In this document: piece after piece, positions 26,977-36,048 of the stretch
Position numbering within the stretch: the stretch's first letter is position 1
Layout of the letters: each line of letters opens with the position of its first letter
Assembly (NCBI RefSeq): GCF_019430945.1
Contig: NZ_JAHYCB010000004.1
Coordinates: 434,001 to 498,000, forward strand
Source: Neorhizobium populisoli
GTDB taxonomy: Bacteria; Pseudomonadota; Alphaproteobacteria; Rhizobiales; Rhizobiaceae
Length of the DNA: 64,000 nt
Direction: 5' to 3'
Notes under the pieces: model-generated
Seen by the model: only the letters and a program-made list of their open reading frames with translations
Database searches by the model: none
What the model was told of the DNA's origin: nothing
Position numbers and translations under genes: made by a program

Positions 26977-28689
26977 TTAATAGGAAACCATGACTTCGAG
27001 CATGGCCTGCTGGCCGCTCTTGGTCGCGGCGAGCGCTCTTTGCAGGGCTGCCGGCAGGTCTGCACCGTTTTCGACTCGTTCCGCATGGGCACCGTGTGCG
27101 CGGGCGACGGCTGCATAGTCCGGGGCCGGGTCAAGCGCGGTGATCGGCATGATGTTGGCGGTCGCAGCACTGCCGTCTGGATACATGTAAAGCGTCGAGC
27201 GGCGCACCGCATTCCAGATGCCGTTGTTGAAGACGATCGTCAGCAGCGGCAGTTTCAGCGCGGTTGCCGTCTGATGGCAGGCGACTGGGTTGGCGAACAT
27301 GTAGGAACCGTCGCCGACCGTGGCGATCACCTGCCGACCTTCGCCTTGCCTCTGGGCAGCGAGCTGGGCGCCGAGCGCCGCGGTCACGCCGAAGCCGAGC
27401 CCGCCGGAAAGCGGTGTCGAGAAAAAGGCCTTCGGATGCGTGAAGTTCATGACCGACGGGTCGATGCCGAGTTCGTTCACCACGGTCGTCTTGTCGTCCA
27501 TGATGTCGGAAATGCAGCGGCTGACATAGGCCGGCGTCATCGGCGAACCGTTGCCCAAGGCGGCGTGTTTGGTGGCGGCTTCCACCTGCGCAGCCTTCAC
27601 CTTTGCCCACTTCTCGCGGCGTTCGGAGAAGGTTTCGCTCGCGGGCATGCGCTCGGCCATTGCCGCGGCGAGTGCCGCAATCGTCTTGTTGATCCCGCCG
27701 GCGAGTGCGATGTCGATCGGGAAGCTGCGTATAGGCACGCGGCTATGTTGCGGGTCCGGACCGATGGCGATGATCTTGGCGCCTTCCATCGGCTCGGTAT
27801 GATCCGAGATCCACGGAACGGCGGCATTGATGACGAGGACGACGTCGGCTTCCTTCAGCACCTGCGTCGAGTCGCGACCGATCATCATCGGATGATCTGA
27901 GGGCAGCGCCAGGCGGGTTGCCCACATCTCGACGGTCGGCAGGGCGAACTTGTCGATGAAGCTTGAAAGCGGTTCGAAGTCGGGGCCAAGTTCCGGGCTC
28001 TGGCAGATGATCAGCGGGTTCTTCGCCTTGGCGAGCAGATCGGCGGCTTCCGCCACCAGCGCTGGATCGGCCGGGCCGTAGGTGGTCGGCGTCACGGTGG
28101 ATCGCTGGCCGTCTTCGATCTTCGCGCCTTCCGCAAGTGCCTCGCGCGGCAGGCTGAGATAGACCGGGCCACGCGGCTCGCTCATGGCGATGCTCATGGC
28201 GCGGTCGATGACAATGCCCGCCTGTTCCGCATAACGCAGCTCGTAGTCCCACTTGACCACTTCGCGCACCATGCCGCCCTGGTCGAACATTTCTTGGCCC
28301 CAATGGATCGGCGAGGAGCGTGAGCCGAAACGGCCGTGTTCGGTGATCGGCGTGCGACCGGAGAACATCATGACTGGGACGTTTTCCGAGCGAGCATTGA
28401 TCAGACCCATAACGGAATTGGCGAGGCCGACATTGACATGGACGATGACGCCGGCAGGCTTTGATGTCATCAGGTAATAGCCATGCGCCATGCCGACGGC
28501 GACGCCTTCATGCGGAATGACCAGCGCTTCCGGCATCTTAAGGCCGGTCTCGGACTGGCGGGCAAAGGCCTCGATGATCGACGGGAAGTCTGTGCCGCCA
28601 TTGGCGAACAACACGTCGATGCCGGCGGCCTTCATGTGGGTCAGCACGGCTTCGGCGGCGAATGTGCCGGTCGGCTTTTCGTGTTTCAT
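26977..28689 (-). CDS. ThDP-dependent decarboxylase-like enzyme (second type)
   Basis: The 570-residue enzyme has catalytic Glu at about 61 (VIPHEGVAVGMAHGYY) and the full ThDP motif GDGSYMFANPVACHQTA...FNN. It resembles benzoylformate decarboxylase or acetolactate synthase large subunits in layout. The protein at 51686-53407 is a clear paralogue with the same two motifs. In this operon it would decarboxylate the 2-oxoacid from the FMN dehydrogenase to an aldehyde for the aldehyde dehydrogenase upstream; that is an inference. The ATG at 28689 has AGGAC eight bases upstream. Confidence 0.85.
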   Translation of the reverse strand: MKHEKPTGTFAAEAVLTHMKAAGIDVLFANGGTDFPSIIEAFARQSETGLKMPEALVIPHEGVAVGMAHGYYLMTSKPAGVIVHVNVGLANSVMGLINARSENVPVMMFSGRTPITEHGRFGSRSSPIHWGQEMFDQGGMVREVVKWDYELRYAEQAGIVIDRAMSIAMSEPRGPVYLSLPREALAEGAKIEDGQRSTVTPTTYGPADPALVAEAADLLAKAKNPLIICQSPELGPDFEPLSSFIDKFALPTVEMWATRLALPSDHPMMIGRDSTQVLKEADVVLVINAAVPWISDHTEPMEGAKIIAIGPDPQHSRVPIRSFPIDIALAGGINKTIAALAAAMAERMPASETFSERREKWAKVKAAQVEAATKHAALGNGSPMTPAYVSRCISDIMDDKTTVVNELGIDPSVMNFTHPKAFFSTPLSGGLGFGVTAALGAQLAAQRQGEGRQVIATVGDGSYMFANPVACHQTATALKLPLLTIVFNNGIWNAVRRSTLYMYPDGSAATANIMPITALDPAPDYAAVARAHGAHAERVENGADLPAALQRALAATKSGQQAMLEVMVSY

Positions 28690-28730
28690 AATTGTAGTCC
28701 TTCTGGAAATCTTTGAAACCAATCGACCGA

Positions 28731-30194
28731 TTACGTGATGCTGACCGTCTTCGTGACCATATAGGCCTCGACGCCCTCGATCCCGACTTCAGAGCCATGG
28801 CCGCTGTATTTCACCCCGCCGAACGGCGTTTCCGGCATGGAAATGTTGAAGGAATTGATGCCGACCATGCCGGCTTCCAGCTGGTCGGAAAGCTTAGCGA
28901 TGGTCTTGTGCGAGTTCGAGAAACCATAGGCCGCGAGGCCGTAAGGCAGCTTGTTCGCCTTGGTGATGGCATCATCGAAATCGGAGAAGCGGTTCAGCAC
29001 GGCGACGGGACCGAAGGGCTCCTCGCTCATGATCCGGGCGTCGTCCGGCACATCAGCGAGTACGGTCGGGGCGTAGAAAAAGCCCTCGTTGTTGACGCGG
29101 TGACCACCGGCGAGAAGCTTGGCGCCCTTGGAGGTCGCATCCTGCACCAGCGCCTCGATGGCGTCGCGACGGCGGGCATGCACCAGAGGGCCCATATTGC
29201 TCGCCGCGTCGAGGCCATCGCCAACCTTCAGCTTTGAAGCCTTGTCGGCAAAGCCGGCGCAGAAGGCTTCGTAGGACTTGGCTTGGATGAAGAACCGGGT
29301 CGGCGAGACGCAGACCTGGCCGCTATTGCGGTATTTGCGCTGCACCGACATTTCCAGCGCCGCCGCCTGATCCGCGTCGTCGAAGATCAGCACGGGTGCA
29401 TGACCGCCGAGTTCCATAGTCGTGCGCTTCAGGCCTTCGGAGGCGAGCCGGATAAGATGTTGTCCAACCGCGACCGAACCGGTGAACGAGATCTTGCGGA
29501 TGACCGGCGAGGCGAGCAGGTGGCGCGAGATGAAATCCGGCACGCCATACACGACGGCGATCACGCCGGCCGGCACGCCCGCATCGATCAGGCATTGGGC
29601 AACGGCCGCCGCCGCCGCCGGAGCCTCTTCGCCGGGCTTGTAGATCATCGTGCAGCCGGCGGCGAGCACCGAGCCCATCTTGCGGGCGGCATTGCCGACC
29701 GGGAAGTTCCATGCCGAGAAACCGGCAGTCGGGCCGACGGGCTCCTTGACCACCTGGAAGCGGGTCTCGCCGAGACGACCGGGGATGATGCGGCCATAGG
29801 TGCGGCGGCCTTCCTCTGCGAACCATTCCATTTCTTCAGATGCAAAATGCGTTTCGAGCCTCGCCTCGGCGATCGGCTTGCCCATTTCCAGTGTCGCGAT
29901 GCGGGCGATTTCTTCCTGCCGCTCGTGCATCAGGTGCGCGGCGCGCTTCAGGATGCGGCCGCGTTCGCGCGGGCTTGTCGCACGCCACAATGGAAAGGCC
30001 CGCTGGGCGGCTTCGAGTGCGCGGTCAAGATCCTCGGCAGTTGCATGCGGCACGGTGCCGATCGGCTTTTCGGTCGCCGGGTTGACGACGGGTTGCGTTT
30101 TCCTGTCGCCGTTCTCTTGCCAGACACCGTCGATCAAAAGGCGCGCCGAAGAATATGCCTCGGAAGGGGAGGCGGGATTGGTCGCGATGTTCAT
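28731..30194 (-). CDS. NAD(P)-dependent aldehyde dehydrogenase (succinate-semialdehyde type)
   Basis: The 487-residue ALDH has the catalytic Glu in MELGGHAPV and the nucleophile Cys in YRNSGQVCVSPTRFF, with NFPVGNAARK for cofactor binding and PFGGVKYSGHG near the end. It is close in layout to GabD-type semialdehyde dehydrogenases. It should oxidise the aldehyde made by the ThDP enzyme downstream. It is 41 bases before that gene and 138 bases after the SDR gene on the same strand. Confidence 0.9.
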   Translation of the reverse strand: MNIATNPASPSEAYSSARLLIDGVWQENGDRKTQPVVNPATEKPIGTVPHATAEDLDRALEAAQRAFPLWRATSPRERGRILKRAAHLMHERQEEIARIATLEMGKPIAEARLETHFASEEMEWFAEEGRRTYGRIIPGRLGETRFQVVKEPVGPTAGFSAWNFPVGNAARKMGSVLAAGCTMIYKPGEEAPAAAAAVAQCLIDAGVPAGVIAVVYGVPDFISRHLLASPVIRKISFTGSVAVGQHLIRLASEGLKRTTMELGGHAPVLIFDDADQAAALEMSVQRKYRNSGQVCVSPTRFFIQAKSYEAFCAGFADKASKLKVGDGLDAASNMGPLVHARRRDAIEALVQDATSKGAKLLAGGHRVNNEGFFYAPTVLADVPDDARIMSEEPFGPVAVLNRFSDFDDAITKANKLPYGLAAYGFSNSHKTIAKLSDQLEAGMVGINSFNISMPETPFGGVKYSGHGSEVGIEGVEAYMVTKTVSIT

Positions 30195-30332
30195 GGTCGT
30201 TCCTCCGAACTCATTAGGCGAATGTCTTCGACATTCGTCGATTCAGCACCCTTTCGGGCCGGCTCCTCGTCTCCTCTTCAGAGAGGTAAAGCAGGGAGCC
30301 TGATATTGTCAATTGCAACCTTCTGCGACTGT

Positions 30333-31124
30333 TCAGATTGCCACGGTGCCGCCATCGATAGGTATCACCGCGCCGGTCATGAAACTCGACGCCTTCGACG
30401 ACAGAAGCAGCGCCAGGCCCATGATCTCGTCGGTCTCGGCGATACGGCCGAGCGGCACGGTATCGGCAAAAGCCTTTTCGATCTCCGGTTCGCGGATGCG
30501 GCCACCGGCGATATTGGTGCGGAAGGGGCCGGGTGCGATACCGTTGACCAGCACGTTATAAGGGGCGAGTTCCCAAGCCGCCTGCTTGACGAGATTGACG
30601 ACGGCGCCCTTGCTGGAGGCATAGGCGTAACCGGTCATCGGATCGGCGCGCAGACCGGCGATCGAGGCGATCGCGACGATGCGGCCGCTTTTCTGTTTCT
30701 TCATCTGCTTGGCGGCGGACTGGATGGCGACGAAGGTGGCGGTGAGGTTCACGTCCACCACCTTGTTCCACAATTCGTCGCTGACATTTTCGATCGCACC
30801 CGCTTCGGTGCGGGAATTCGGCCCACCACTGATACCGGCATTGGCAACGAGGATGTCGAGATGGCCATGTTTTTCGGCGATGCCGTCGATCGCGTTGCGA
30901 AGGGCCGTGCTGTCGGACACGTCCACCTCATGGCTCTCGGCCGAATAACCCTGGCCGTTCAGCCACTGATAGGCAGCGGCGAGCGTTTCCGGGTTGAGGT
31001 CGATGAGCGCCACATGCGCGCCATTGGCGGCGAGCGTTTTGCTGATCGCAAGGCCAAGGCCGCTGGCGGCGCCTGTGACGATTGCCACCTGGCCTTTGAG
31101 ATCGAAGAGTTTTTCGGCGTGCAT
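30333..31124 (-). CDS. SDR-family dehydrogenase of the catabolic operon
   Basis: The 263-residue classical SDR has TGAASGLGLAIS near residue 17, an acidic residue after strand 2 (ALIDLNPE, pointing to NAD), NAG in LVANAGISGG, Ser in AIASIAG and YAYASSKGA as catalytic YxxxK. It is the first gene of the minus-strand catabolic operon and faces the alpha/beta hydrolase operon across a region with a RIME element and a long palindrome. Likely an alcohol or hydroxyacid dehydrogenase step. Confidence 0.88.
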   Translation of the reverse strand: MHAEKLFDLKGQVAIVTGAASGLGLAISKTLAANGAHVALIDLNPETLAAAYQWLNGQGYSAESHEVDVSDSTALRNAIDGIAEKHGHLDILVANAGISGGPNSRTEAGAIENVSDELWNKVVDVNLTATFVAIQSAAKQMKKQKSGRIVAIASIAGLRADPMTGYAYASSKGAVVNLVKQAAWELAPYNVLVNGIAPGPFRTNIAGGRIREPEIEKAFADTVPLGRIAETDEIMGLALLLSSKASSFMTGAVIPIDGGTVAI

Positions 31125-31147
31125 TTTTCTCCCTCGTATTTCGCGTT

Positions 31148-31285
31148 GGCGCCCGGAGCCCCCTCACCCGGCCTCCGCTCCGCTCGGCCACCCTCTCCCC
31201 GAGGGGAGAGGAGGGAATAGCGGCGTTGCAGCAACTTCCCTTCTCCCCAGCGGGGAGAAGGTGGCGGCAGGCGGATGAGGTGGCT
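31148..31285. repeat. RIME-like rhizobial intergenic mosaic element
   Basis: Two hairpins stand 28 bases apart: CCTCTCCCC pairing with GGGGAGAGG (31192-31211) and CTTCTCCCC pairing with GGGGAGAAG (31240-31260). They are flanked by CCCTCACCCGGCC and, on the other strand, CCTCATCCGCCTGCC. This is the layout of the RIME elements described in Rhizobium genomes (from memory). It lies in the transcribed or promoter region between the two divergent catabolic operons. Confidence 0.7.
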
Positions 31286-31390
31286 GCCAAGCCGCAGCAT
31301 TTCAACCTCAACCCCACCCCTTCAAGCCGCGCCACTTTTGTATGCAACTTCGGAAGAAGCAAGTTAGAAATTTGCTATTATCAATCAAAA

Positions 31391-31419
31391 TTTGACAGAG
31401 TCATATTGACCCTCTCAAA
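31391..31419. promoter_or_regulatory. 29-bp imperfect palindrome, candidate operator of the catabolic block
   Basis: Centred on A31405, 11 of 13 base pairs are symmetric (mismatches at the 6th and 9th positions, and the innermost T/T). The left arm starts TTTGACAGAGTCA and the right arm ends TGACCCTCTCAAA. It lies 103 bases upstream of the alpha/beta hydrolase start and between the divergent operons, so one regulator could control both. No regulator gene is adjacent; the protein that binds it is unknown. Confidence 0.55.
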
Positions 31420-31521
31420 AAGGTTATACAGATTGCTGTCATGCCTGCGGCGCGGAGGAGCGCTGATCGCGGCGACATCGCTGACTTGTATACCTTTACA
31501 TCTTGGGGAGGATGAAAGCCG

Positions 31522-32304
31522 ATGAGCTTTACCGAAAGTACCGAGACCATAACCGGCTGTAACGTCCGGTTCATGCGCGGCGGCAAAGGTGCGCCGCTCC
31601 TGTTTCTCCACGGATCGAGCGGCGCTGCGCGTTGGGCTCCGTTTATGGAAAAATTGGCCGAGAGTTATGAGGTGATCGTGCCCGAGCATCCTGGTTTCGG
31701 CGCGTCCGGTTCGCCGGAATGGCTGGACGGGATGTCCGACCTTGCGTTCTTCTATCTCGACGTCATCGACCATCTCGGCCTCGATAAGGTCAATCTCGTC
31801 GGTGGTTCGATCGGTGGCTGGTTGGCGGCCGAGATCGCCATTCGAAATCAGACCAAGCTCGCTTCGCTTGCCGTCGTGGCGCCAGCCGGCATTCGCGTGA
31901 AGGGTCTGCGAAAGGGCGACGTCTTCATGTGGAATGCGGAAGAGACGGCCCGCAACCTTTTCCATGACCAGTCCTATGCCGAGCAGATGCTTGCCGTCCC
32001 TCCTTCGAAGGAAGTGTTGGAGACGGTTCTCAAGAACAAGCTCACCACGGCCAAGCTCGCCTGGGAGCCGCGCTTTTACAATCCCGACCTGCACAAGTGG
32101 CTGCACAGGATTTCCGTACCGACGCTGATCCTTTGGGGCGACAACGACAAGGTCGTGCCTGCCGGCTACGGCCCGGCATGGCGCGATCTCATCCCTAATT
32201 CGCGGCTGGAAATCATCGAGAATTGCGGTCACCTGCCGCAGATCGAAAAAAGCGACCGTTTCGTCCAGCTGGTCGATGGCTTCATCCGGGAGGCAACGCG
32301 ATGA
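31522..32304 (+). CDS. Alpha/beta hydrolase of the monooxygenase operon
   Basis: The 260-residue hydrolase has the oxyanion segment LLFLHGSSGAARW, nucleophile elbow GGSIGGW (Ser about 93), Asp in LWGDNDKVVP and His in ENCGHLPQIEK. It resembles meta-cleavage product or ester hydrolases. Its TGA overlaps the ATG of the luciferase-like monooxygenase gene, so the pair is co-translated. A lactone or ester formed by the monooxygenase is a plausible substrate. GGGAGG lies upstream of the ATG at 31522. Confidence 0.87.
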   Translation: MSFTESTETITGCNVRFMRGGKGAPLLFLHGSSGAARWAPFMEKLAESYEVIVPEHPGFGASGSPEWLDGMSDLAFFYLDVIDHLGLDKVNLVGGSIGGWLAAEIAIRNQTKLASLAVVAPAGIRVKGLRKGDVFMWNAEETARNLFHDQSYAEQMLAVPPSKEVLETVLKNKLTTAKLAWEPRFYNPDLHKWLHRISVPTLILWGDNDKVVPAGYGPAWRDLIPNSRLEIIENCGHLPQIEKSDRFVQLVDGFIREATR

Positions 32305-33461
32305 AATTCTACTTCATGCATCTGATGCCCTATGCGGATCTCGATCTCTCTTACGACGAGAAGCACAATTCCGCCTGGGTGACGCTGCCGAACACTTATT
32401 TCGATCCGAAGAAGGGCCATCAGCTCTACAACCGTTATCTGGACGAGCTGGAATATGCCGATCAGCTTGGCTTTGACGGCATCTGCGTCAACGAGCATCA
32501 CTCAAACGCCTATGGTCTCATGCCGATCCCTGGTGTGATGGCCGGCGCGTTGGCGCGCCGCACTAAGAACGTCAAGATCGCCGTGCTCGGCCGCGCTCTG
32601 CCGCTTCTAAACAATCCGCTGACCGTCGCGGAAGAGTTCGCGATGATCGACAATATTACCGGCGGGCGCCTGATCGCCGGCATGGTGCGCGGCATCGGCG
32701 CGGAATATCATTCCTGGGGCGTCAACCCGGCCTTCAGCCATGAACGCTTCCAGGAAGCGCATGACCTTATCCTGCAAAGCTGGACGCAGCCAGGTCCGAG
32801 CGTTTTCGAAGGCAAGCATTACAATTTCGATTATGTGAATGTCTGGCCGCGGGTCTATCAGGACAATCCGCACCCGCCGATCTGGATCCCGAGCCAGGGT
32901 TCGAGCGAGACGATCGAATGGGCAGCGCATCCGGACCGCAAATATACCTATCTGCAGACCTTCGCTTCGGTCTCCATCGTCGCGCGATACATGAAGATGT
33001 ATAAGGATGTTGCCGCCGGCTATGGTTACGAGGCGACCGAAGATCAACTCGGCTGGTCGCTGCCGCTTTATGTGGCCGAAACCGACGAGATCGCCCGCAG
33101 GGAAGCCAAGGAGCATATCGAGGCCTTCTTGCAGAAATTCCTGCGCATGCCGATGGAGATGTTGCTGCCGCCCGGATACACCTCGGTGAAATCCATGGTC
33201 GGGGCGCTCTCCGCCAAGGCCGGCCATGCGATGAAGCAGACGATCGACAGCGTCATCGAAGAGGGCAAGTTCATCTGCGGCAGTCCGGCGACGGTGCGTG
33301 AGAAGCTGGAAGAATACCAGTCCCAGATCGGTTTCGGCCATCTACTGACGCTCCTGCAGTTCGGCACTTTGCCGGCGGAACTGACCCGCAAGAACATGGA
33401 GATCTACTCCAAGGAAGTCATGCCCTATCTGCGCAACGTGACGTCCAAGAGGGCTGCCTGA
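32301..33461 (+). CDS. Luciferase-like FMN-dependent monooxygenase
   Basis: The 386-residue protein has the bacterial luciferase-family barrel: MKFYFMHLMPYADL, GFDGICVNEHHSNAYGLMPIP, then VKIAVLGRALPLLNNPLTVAEEFAMID and GGRLIAGMVRGIG. It should use reduced flavin supplied by a separate reductase, which is not in the window, for hydroxylation or Baeyer-Villiger oxidation. Translationally coupled to the hydrolase upstream. Substrate unknown; context suggests a catabolic intermediate shared with the divergent operon. Confidence 0.87.
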   Translation: MKFYFMHLMPYADLDLSYDEKHNSAWVTLPNTYFDPKKGHQLYNRYLDELEYADQLGFDGICVNEHHSNAYGLMPIPGVMAGALARRTKNVKIAVLGRALPLLNNPLTVAEEFAMIDNITGGRLIAGMVRGIGAEYHSWGVNPAFSHERFQEAHDLILQSWTQPGPSVFEGKHYNFDYVNVWPRVYQDNPHPPIWIPSQGSSETIEWAAHPDRKYTYLQTFASVSIVARYMKMYKDVAAGYGYEATEDQLGWSLPLYVAETDEIARREAKEHIEAFLQKFLRMPMEMLLPPGYTSVKSMVGALSAKAGHAMKQTIDSVIEEGKFICGSPATVREKLEEYQSQIGFGHLLTLLQFGTLPAELTRKNMEIYSKEVMPYLRNVTSKRAA

Positions 33462-33486
33462 GTTCACAGGGACTGCGTGATGACTG

Positions 33487-33510
33487 GTTGAGGCGGGTGG
33501 CCGCCTCAAC
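33487..33510 (+). terminator. Hairpin after the monooxygenase operon
   Basis: GTTGAGGCGG and CCGCCTCAAC form a perfect 10-bp stem with a GTGG loop, 25 bases after the monooxygenase stop codon. No T-run follows, so it is a probable but atypical terminator. Confidence 0.55.
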
Positions 33511-33718
33511 GGGTGGGTCTAGCGATGCGGGTAACCGCTTAACAACGGCCAACCGCAATCTCTAAAAGCTGATAGTTTTTCGGATTACGACCAATATTTC
33601 TAAATCATGAGAATTGGTAATTACTGATTTTACAGTCAAAATTCTTCCTTCTATCGAAGATACGAAGAAGAAAAGGATTCACGAATCTAAAGCTCCAAGT
33701 TAGTTTCGGAAGTGCGAA

Positions 33719-33991
33719 ATGATCCGCATCCAAACGAAGCTAATGATTAGCGAGGCTGCTTTGAGTGAACAAAGCCGTGCCAATGAATCTGGCCATTCTA
33801 TTGAACATTGGGCGATGAACCGTGCCCATCAGATTGTTGTTCATCAAGGGATGAATCTGGTCGAGGCCGCCCAGTGCCTGGATCACAAGCGTACCAATGC
33901 CAATACCTACGCGCTACGCAAGGCGATCATGGATTGCCTGATGGAGGCGCTGGCAAATGGGCCGCAGCCGGTCATGGTCGCCGCCGAGTAA
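33719..33991 (+). CDS. Hypothetical 90-residue protein
   Basis: I do not recognise this protein. It is mostly helical and soluble, with MNRAHQIVVHQGMNLVEAAQCLDHKRTNANTYAL-type composition (two His-rich stretches) and no signal peptide. A GGAAG lies just upstream of the ATG at 33719. The 257-base gap before it is AT-rich with no other gene. Could be a small regulatory or toxin/antitoxin-like protein; nothing supports a specific role. Confidence 0.5.
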   Translation: MIRIQTKLMISEAALSEQSRANESGHSIEHWAMNRAHQIVVHQGMNLVEAAQCLDHKRTNANTYALRKAIMDCLMEALANGPQPVMVAAE

Positions 33992-34078
33992 AACCCTTCA
34001 CTGAAAGTTGAAGGGAAGTATTCGGGCAGGAGTCGCCCTCCTTCCAACCTGTGTTACAGTTTCGTTACGACGAACGCA

Positions 34079-34882
34079 GTGATTGGGTTGCCGATGCTTA
34101 CAACACTCGCGATGCTCATGAGCCTTTCCTCTGCAACGGCGCTGCCGACCGTTATGGCGCAGGGAAAAGGCGGCGAGGTGGATGTCGAGCTTGTCCTTGC
34201 CGTCGATACATCCCGCTCCATGGATTACGAGGAGGTGCGCGTCCAGCGCGAGGGTTATGTTGAGGCGCTCAAGCACAAGGAATTCATTGATGCAGTGAGG
34301 ACCGGGCTCACCGGCCGCATTGCCATCAGCTATTTCGAATGGGCGGGTGAAGTCGTTCCGGGGTCGGTCATCGACTGGCAGATCATCGCAAACGAGCAGG
34401 ATGCCAGGGCCTTTGCCGACCGACTCGAGGCGCGGCCAATCAATACACAGCGCCGCACCTCAATTTCCGCGGCTATTGCCCAAGGTGCCACGATGATCGT
34501 CGCCAATTCCTATCGCGGCATGCGCCAGGTCATCGACGTTTCCGGCGACGGGCCGAACAATTCCGGTAATCCGGTCGTGCCAGCTCGTGACAAGGCGGTC
34601 GAAGCCGGCATTGTCATCAATGGTCTGGCACTGATGCTGCGGCCCTCCGGCGCCCCCGGCGGGCTCGATAAATATTACGGCGATTGCGTCATCGGCGGGC
34701 CGGGCTCATTCGTCTTGCCGGTTCATGATATCGACGATTTCGCCATCGCGGTACGCCGCAAGCTGGTGATGGAGATCAGCGGGCTCATGCCGCCTGCAAC
34801 CGTTCAGAAGACCGCCGGCAAACAGCCGATGAGCGACTGTCTGGTCGGCGAAAGGCAGTGGCAGGATCTTTTCGATCGCTGA
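34079..34882 (+). CDS. Secreted VWA-like protein, DUF1194 type
   Basis: The 267-residue protein has a hydrophobic N-terminal signal (MLTTLAMLMSLSSATALPTVMAQ) followed by a von Willebrand A-like fold with MIDAS motif LVLAVDTSRSMDYEE (DxSxS). VIDVSGDGPNNSG supplies the later acidic motif. It fits the DUF1194 family of alphaproteobacteria. Start is GTG at 34079 or ATG at 34094; neither has a strong ribosome-binding site. The product should be periplasmic and bind a divalent metal; its role is unknown. Confidence 0.8.
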   Translation: MIGLPMLTTLAMLMSLSSATALPTVMAQGKGGEVDVELVLAVDTSRSMDYEEVRVQREGYVEALKHKEFIDAVRTGLTGRIAISYFEWAGEVVPGSVIDWQIIANEQDARAFADRLEARPINTQRRTSISAAIAQGATMIVANSYRGMRQVIDVSGDGPNNSGNPVVPARDKAVEAGIVINGLALMLRPSGAPGGLDKYYGDCVIGGPGSFVLPVHDIDDFAIAVRRKLVMEISGLMPPATVQKTAGKQPMSDCLVGERQWQDLFDR

Positions 34883-34884
34883 AT

Positions 34885-36048
34885 TTATTCGGCCAGTTCC
34901 CGCATTACCTTGATCAGGTCAGATTTGCCTTCGAAGCCGATACCCGGCAGGTCAGGCATGGTGATATGGCCGTCTTGCACCTTCACGCTGTCGGGAAAAC
35001 CGCCATAGGGCTGGAAGAGGTCGGGATAACTTTCATTGCCGCCAAGTCCGAGGCCGGCCGCAATGTTGAGCGACATCTGATGACCACCATGCGGGATGCA
35101 GCGGGAAGGCGACCAGCCGAACTGTTTCAGCACATCCAGCGTCCGCAGATATTCCACGAGACCGTAAGACAGCGCGCAATCGAACTGCAGCCAGTCGCGA
35201 TCAGGTCGCATGCCGCCATACCGCAGAAGATTGCGGGCGTCCTGATGCGAGAACAGGTTCTCGCCGGTCGCCATCGGGCCGGGATAGAACTCCGATAGCG
35301 CCGCCTGAAGCGAATAATCGAGCGGATCGCCGGCCTCCTCGTACCAGAAGAGGGGGTAGTCCCGCAGCATCCTGGCATAGGCGATTGCCGTTTCCAGGTC
35401 GAACCGGCCATTGGCGTCGACGGCAAGCCTGGCATTGGGGCCGATCTCGTCGAGCACAGCCTCGATGCGACCGCGATCTTCGTCGATCGAGGAGCCACCG
35501 ATCTTCATCTTCACGACATTGTAGCCGCGGTCGAGATAACCGCGCATTTCGGCGCGCAGCTGGGAATTGTCCTTGCCGGGATAATAATATCCGCCGGCGG
35601 CATACACGAAGACCTTCGGATCGGCCTCGCGGCCGAATTTTTCCGCCAGTAGCCGGAAGAGTGGCTTGCCAGCGATCTTGGCGGTCGCGTCCCACACCGC
35701 CATGTCGAGCGTACCGACGGCAACCGAACGCTCGCCGTGGCCGCCGGGCTTTTCGTTGATCATCATCGCCGACCAGATGCGCGAGGGATCGAGATTGTCG
35801 CCTTCGTCGTTCAGCAAAGTCTTCGCATCGGCTTCTAGCACTCGGTTGCGAAAGCGCTCACGGATCAGCCCGCCCTGGCCATATCGGCCGTTGGAGTTGA
35901 AGCCGTAACCGATGACCCGGCGTCCGTCGCGAACCTGATCGGTTACGACTGCCACAAGGCTCGCGGTCATCTTCGAGAAATCGATATAGGCGTTGCGGAT
36001 CGGCGAGGCGATCGGCTTGGTGACTTCGACAATATCGATGATGCGCAA
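34885..36048 (-). CDS. tarD: D(-)-tartrate dehydratase, enolase superfamily
   Basis: The 387-residue protein closely resembles, from memory, the characterised D-tartrate dehydratase of Bradyrhizobium japonicum, which converts D-tartrate to oxaloacetate. Visible features: KMKIGGS (base Lys), metal-ligand Asp in LAVDANGRF, Glu in FWYEEAGDP and ATGENLFS, and the catalytic His in CIPHGGHQMSLN. The start is a TTG at 36048 with GGAGGA six bases upstream; a longer frame to 36108 lacks a site. Convergent with the VWA gene, 2 bases apart. A glycerate kinase often linked to tartrate use lies 4.4 kb away. Confidence 0.9.
   Translation of the reverse strand: MRIIDIVEVTKPIASPIRNAYIDFSKMTASLVAVVTDQVRDGRRVIGYGFNSNGRYGQGGLIRERFRNRVLEADAKTLLNDEGDNLDPSRIWSAMMINEKPGGHGERSVAVGTLDMAVWDATAKIAGKPLFRLLAEKFGREADPKVFVYAAGGYYYPGKDNSQLRAEMRGYLDRGYNVVKMKIGGSSIDEDRGRIEAVLDEIGPNARLAVDANGRFDLETAIAYARMLRDYPLFWYEEAGDPLDYSLQAALSEFYPGPMATGENLFSHQDARNLLRYGGMRPDRDWLQFDCALSYGLVEYLRTLDVLKQFGWSPSRCIPHGGHQMSLNIAAGLGLGGNESYPDLFQPYGGFPDSVKVQDGHITMPDLPGIGFEGKSDLIKVMRELAE

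Noticed and set aside
29283..31220. 645-residue open frame on the plus strand
   Set aside because: It lies antisense to the aldehyde dehydrogenase and SDR genes, has Arg/His/Asp-rich shadow composition and no family resemblance or ribosome-binding site.
31392..31430. TTGACA (31392) with TATACA (31425) as a sigma-70 promoter
   Set aside because: Spacing of 27 bases is too long, and TTGACC at 31406 gives only 13, so no proper promoter could be called.
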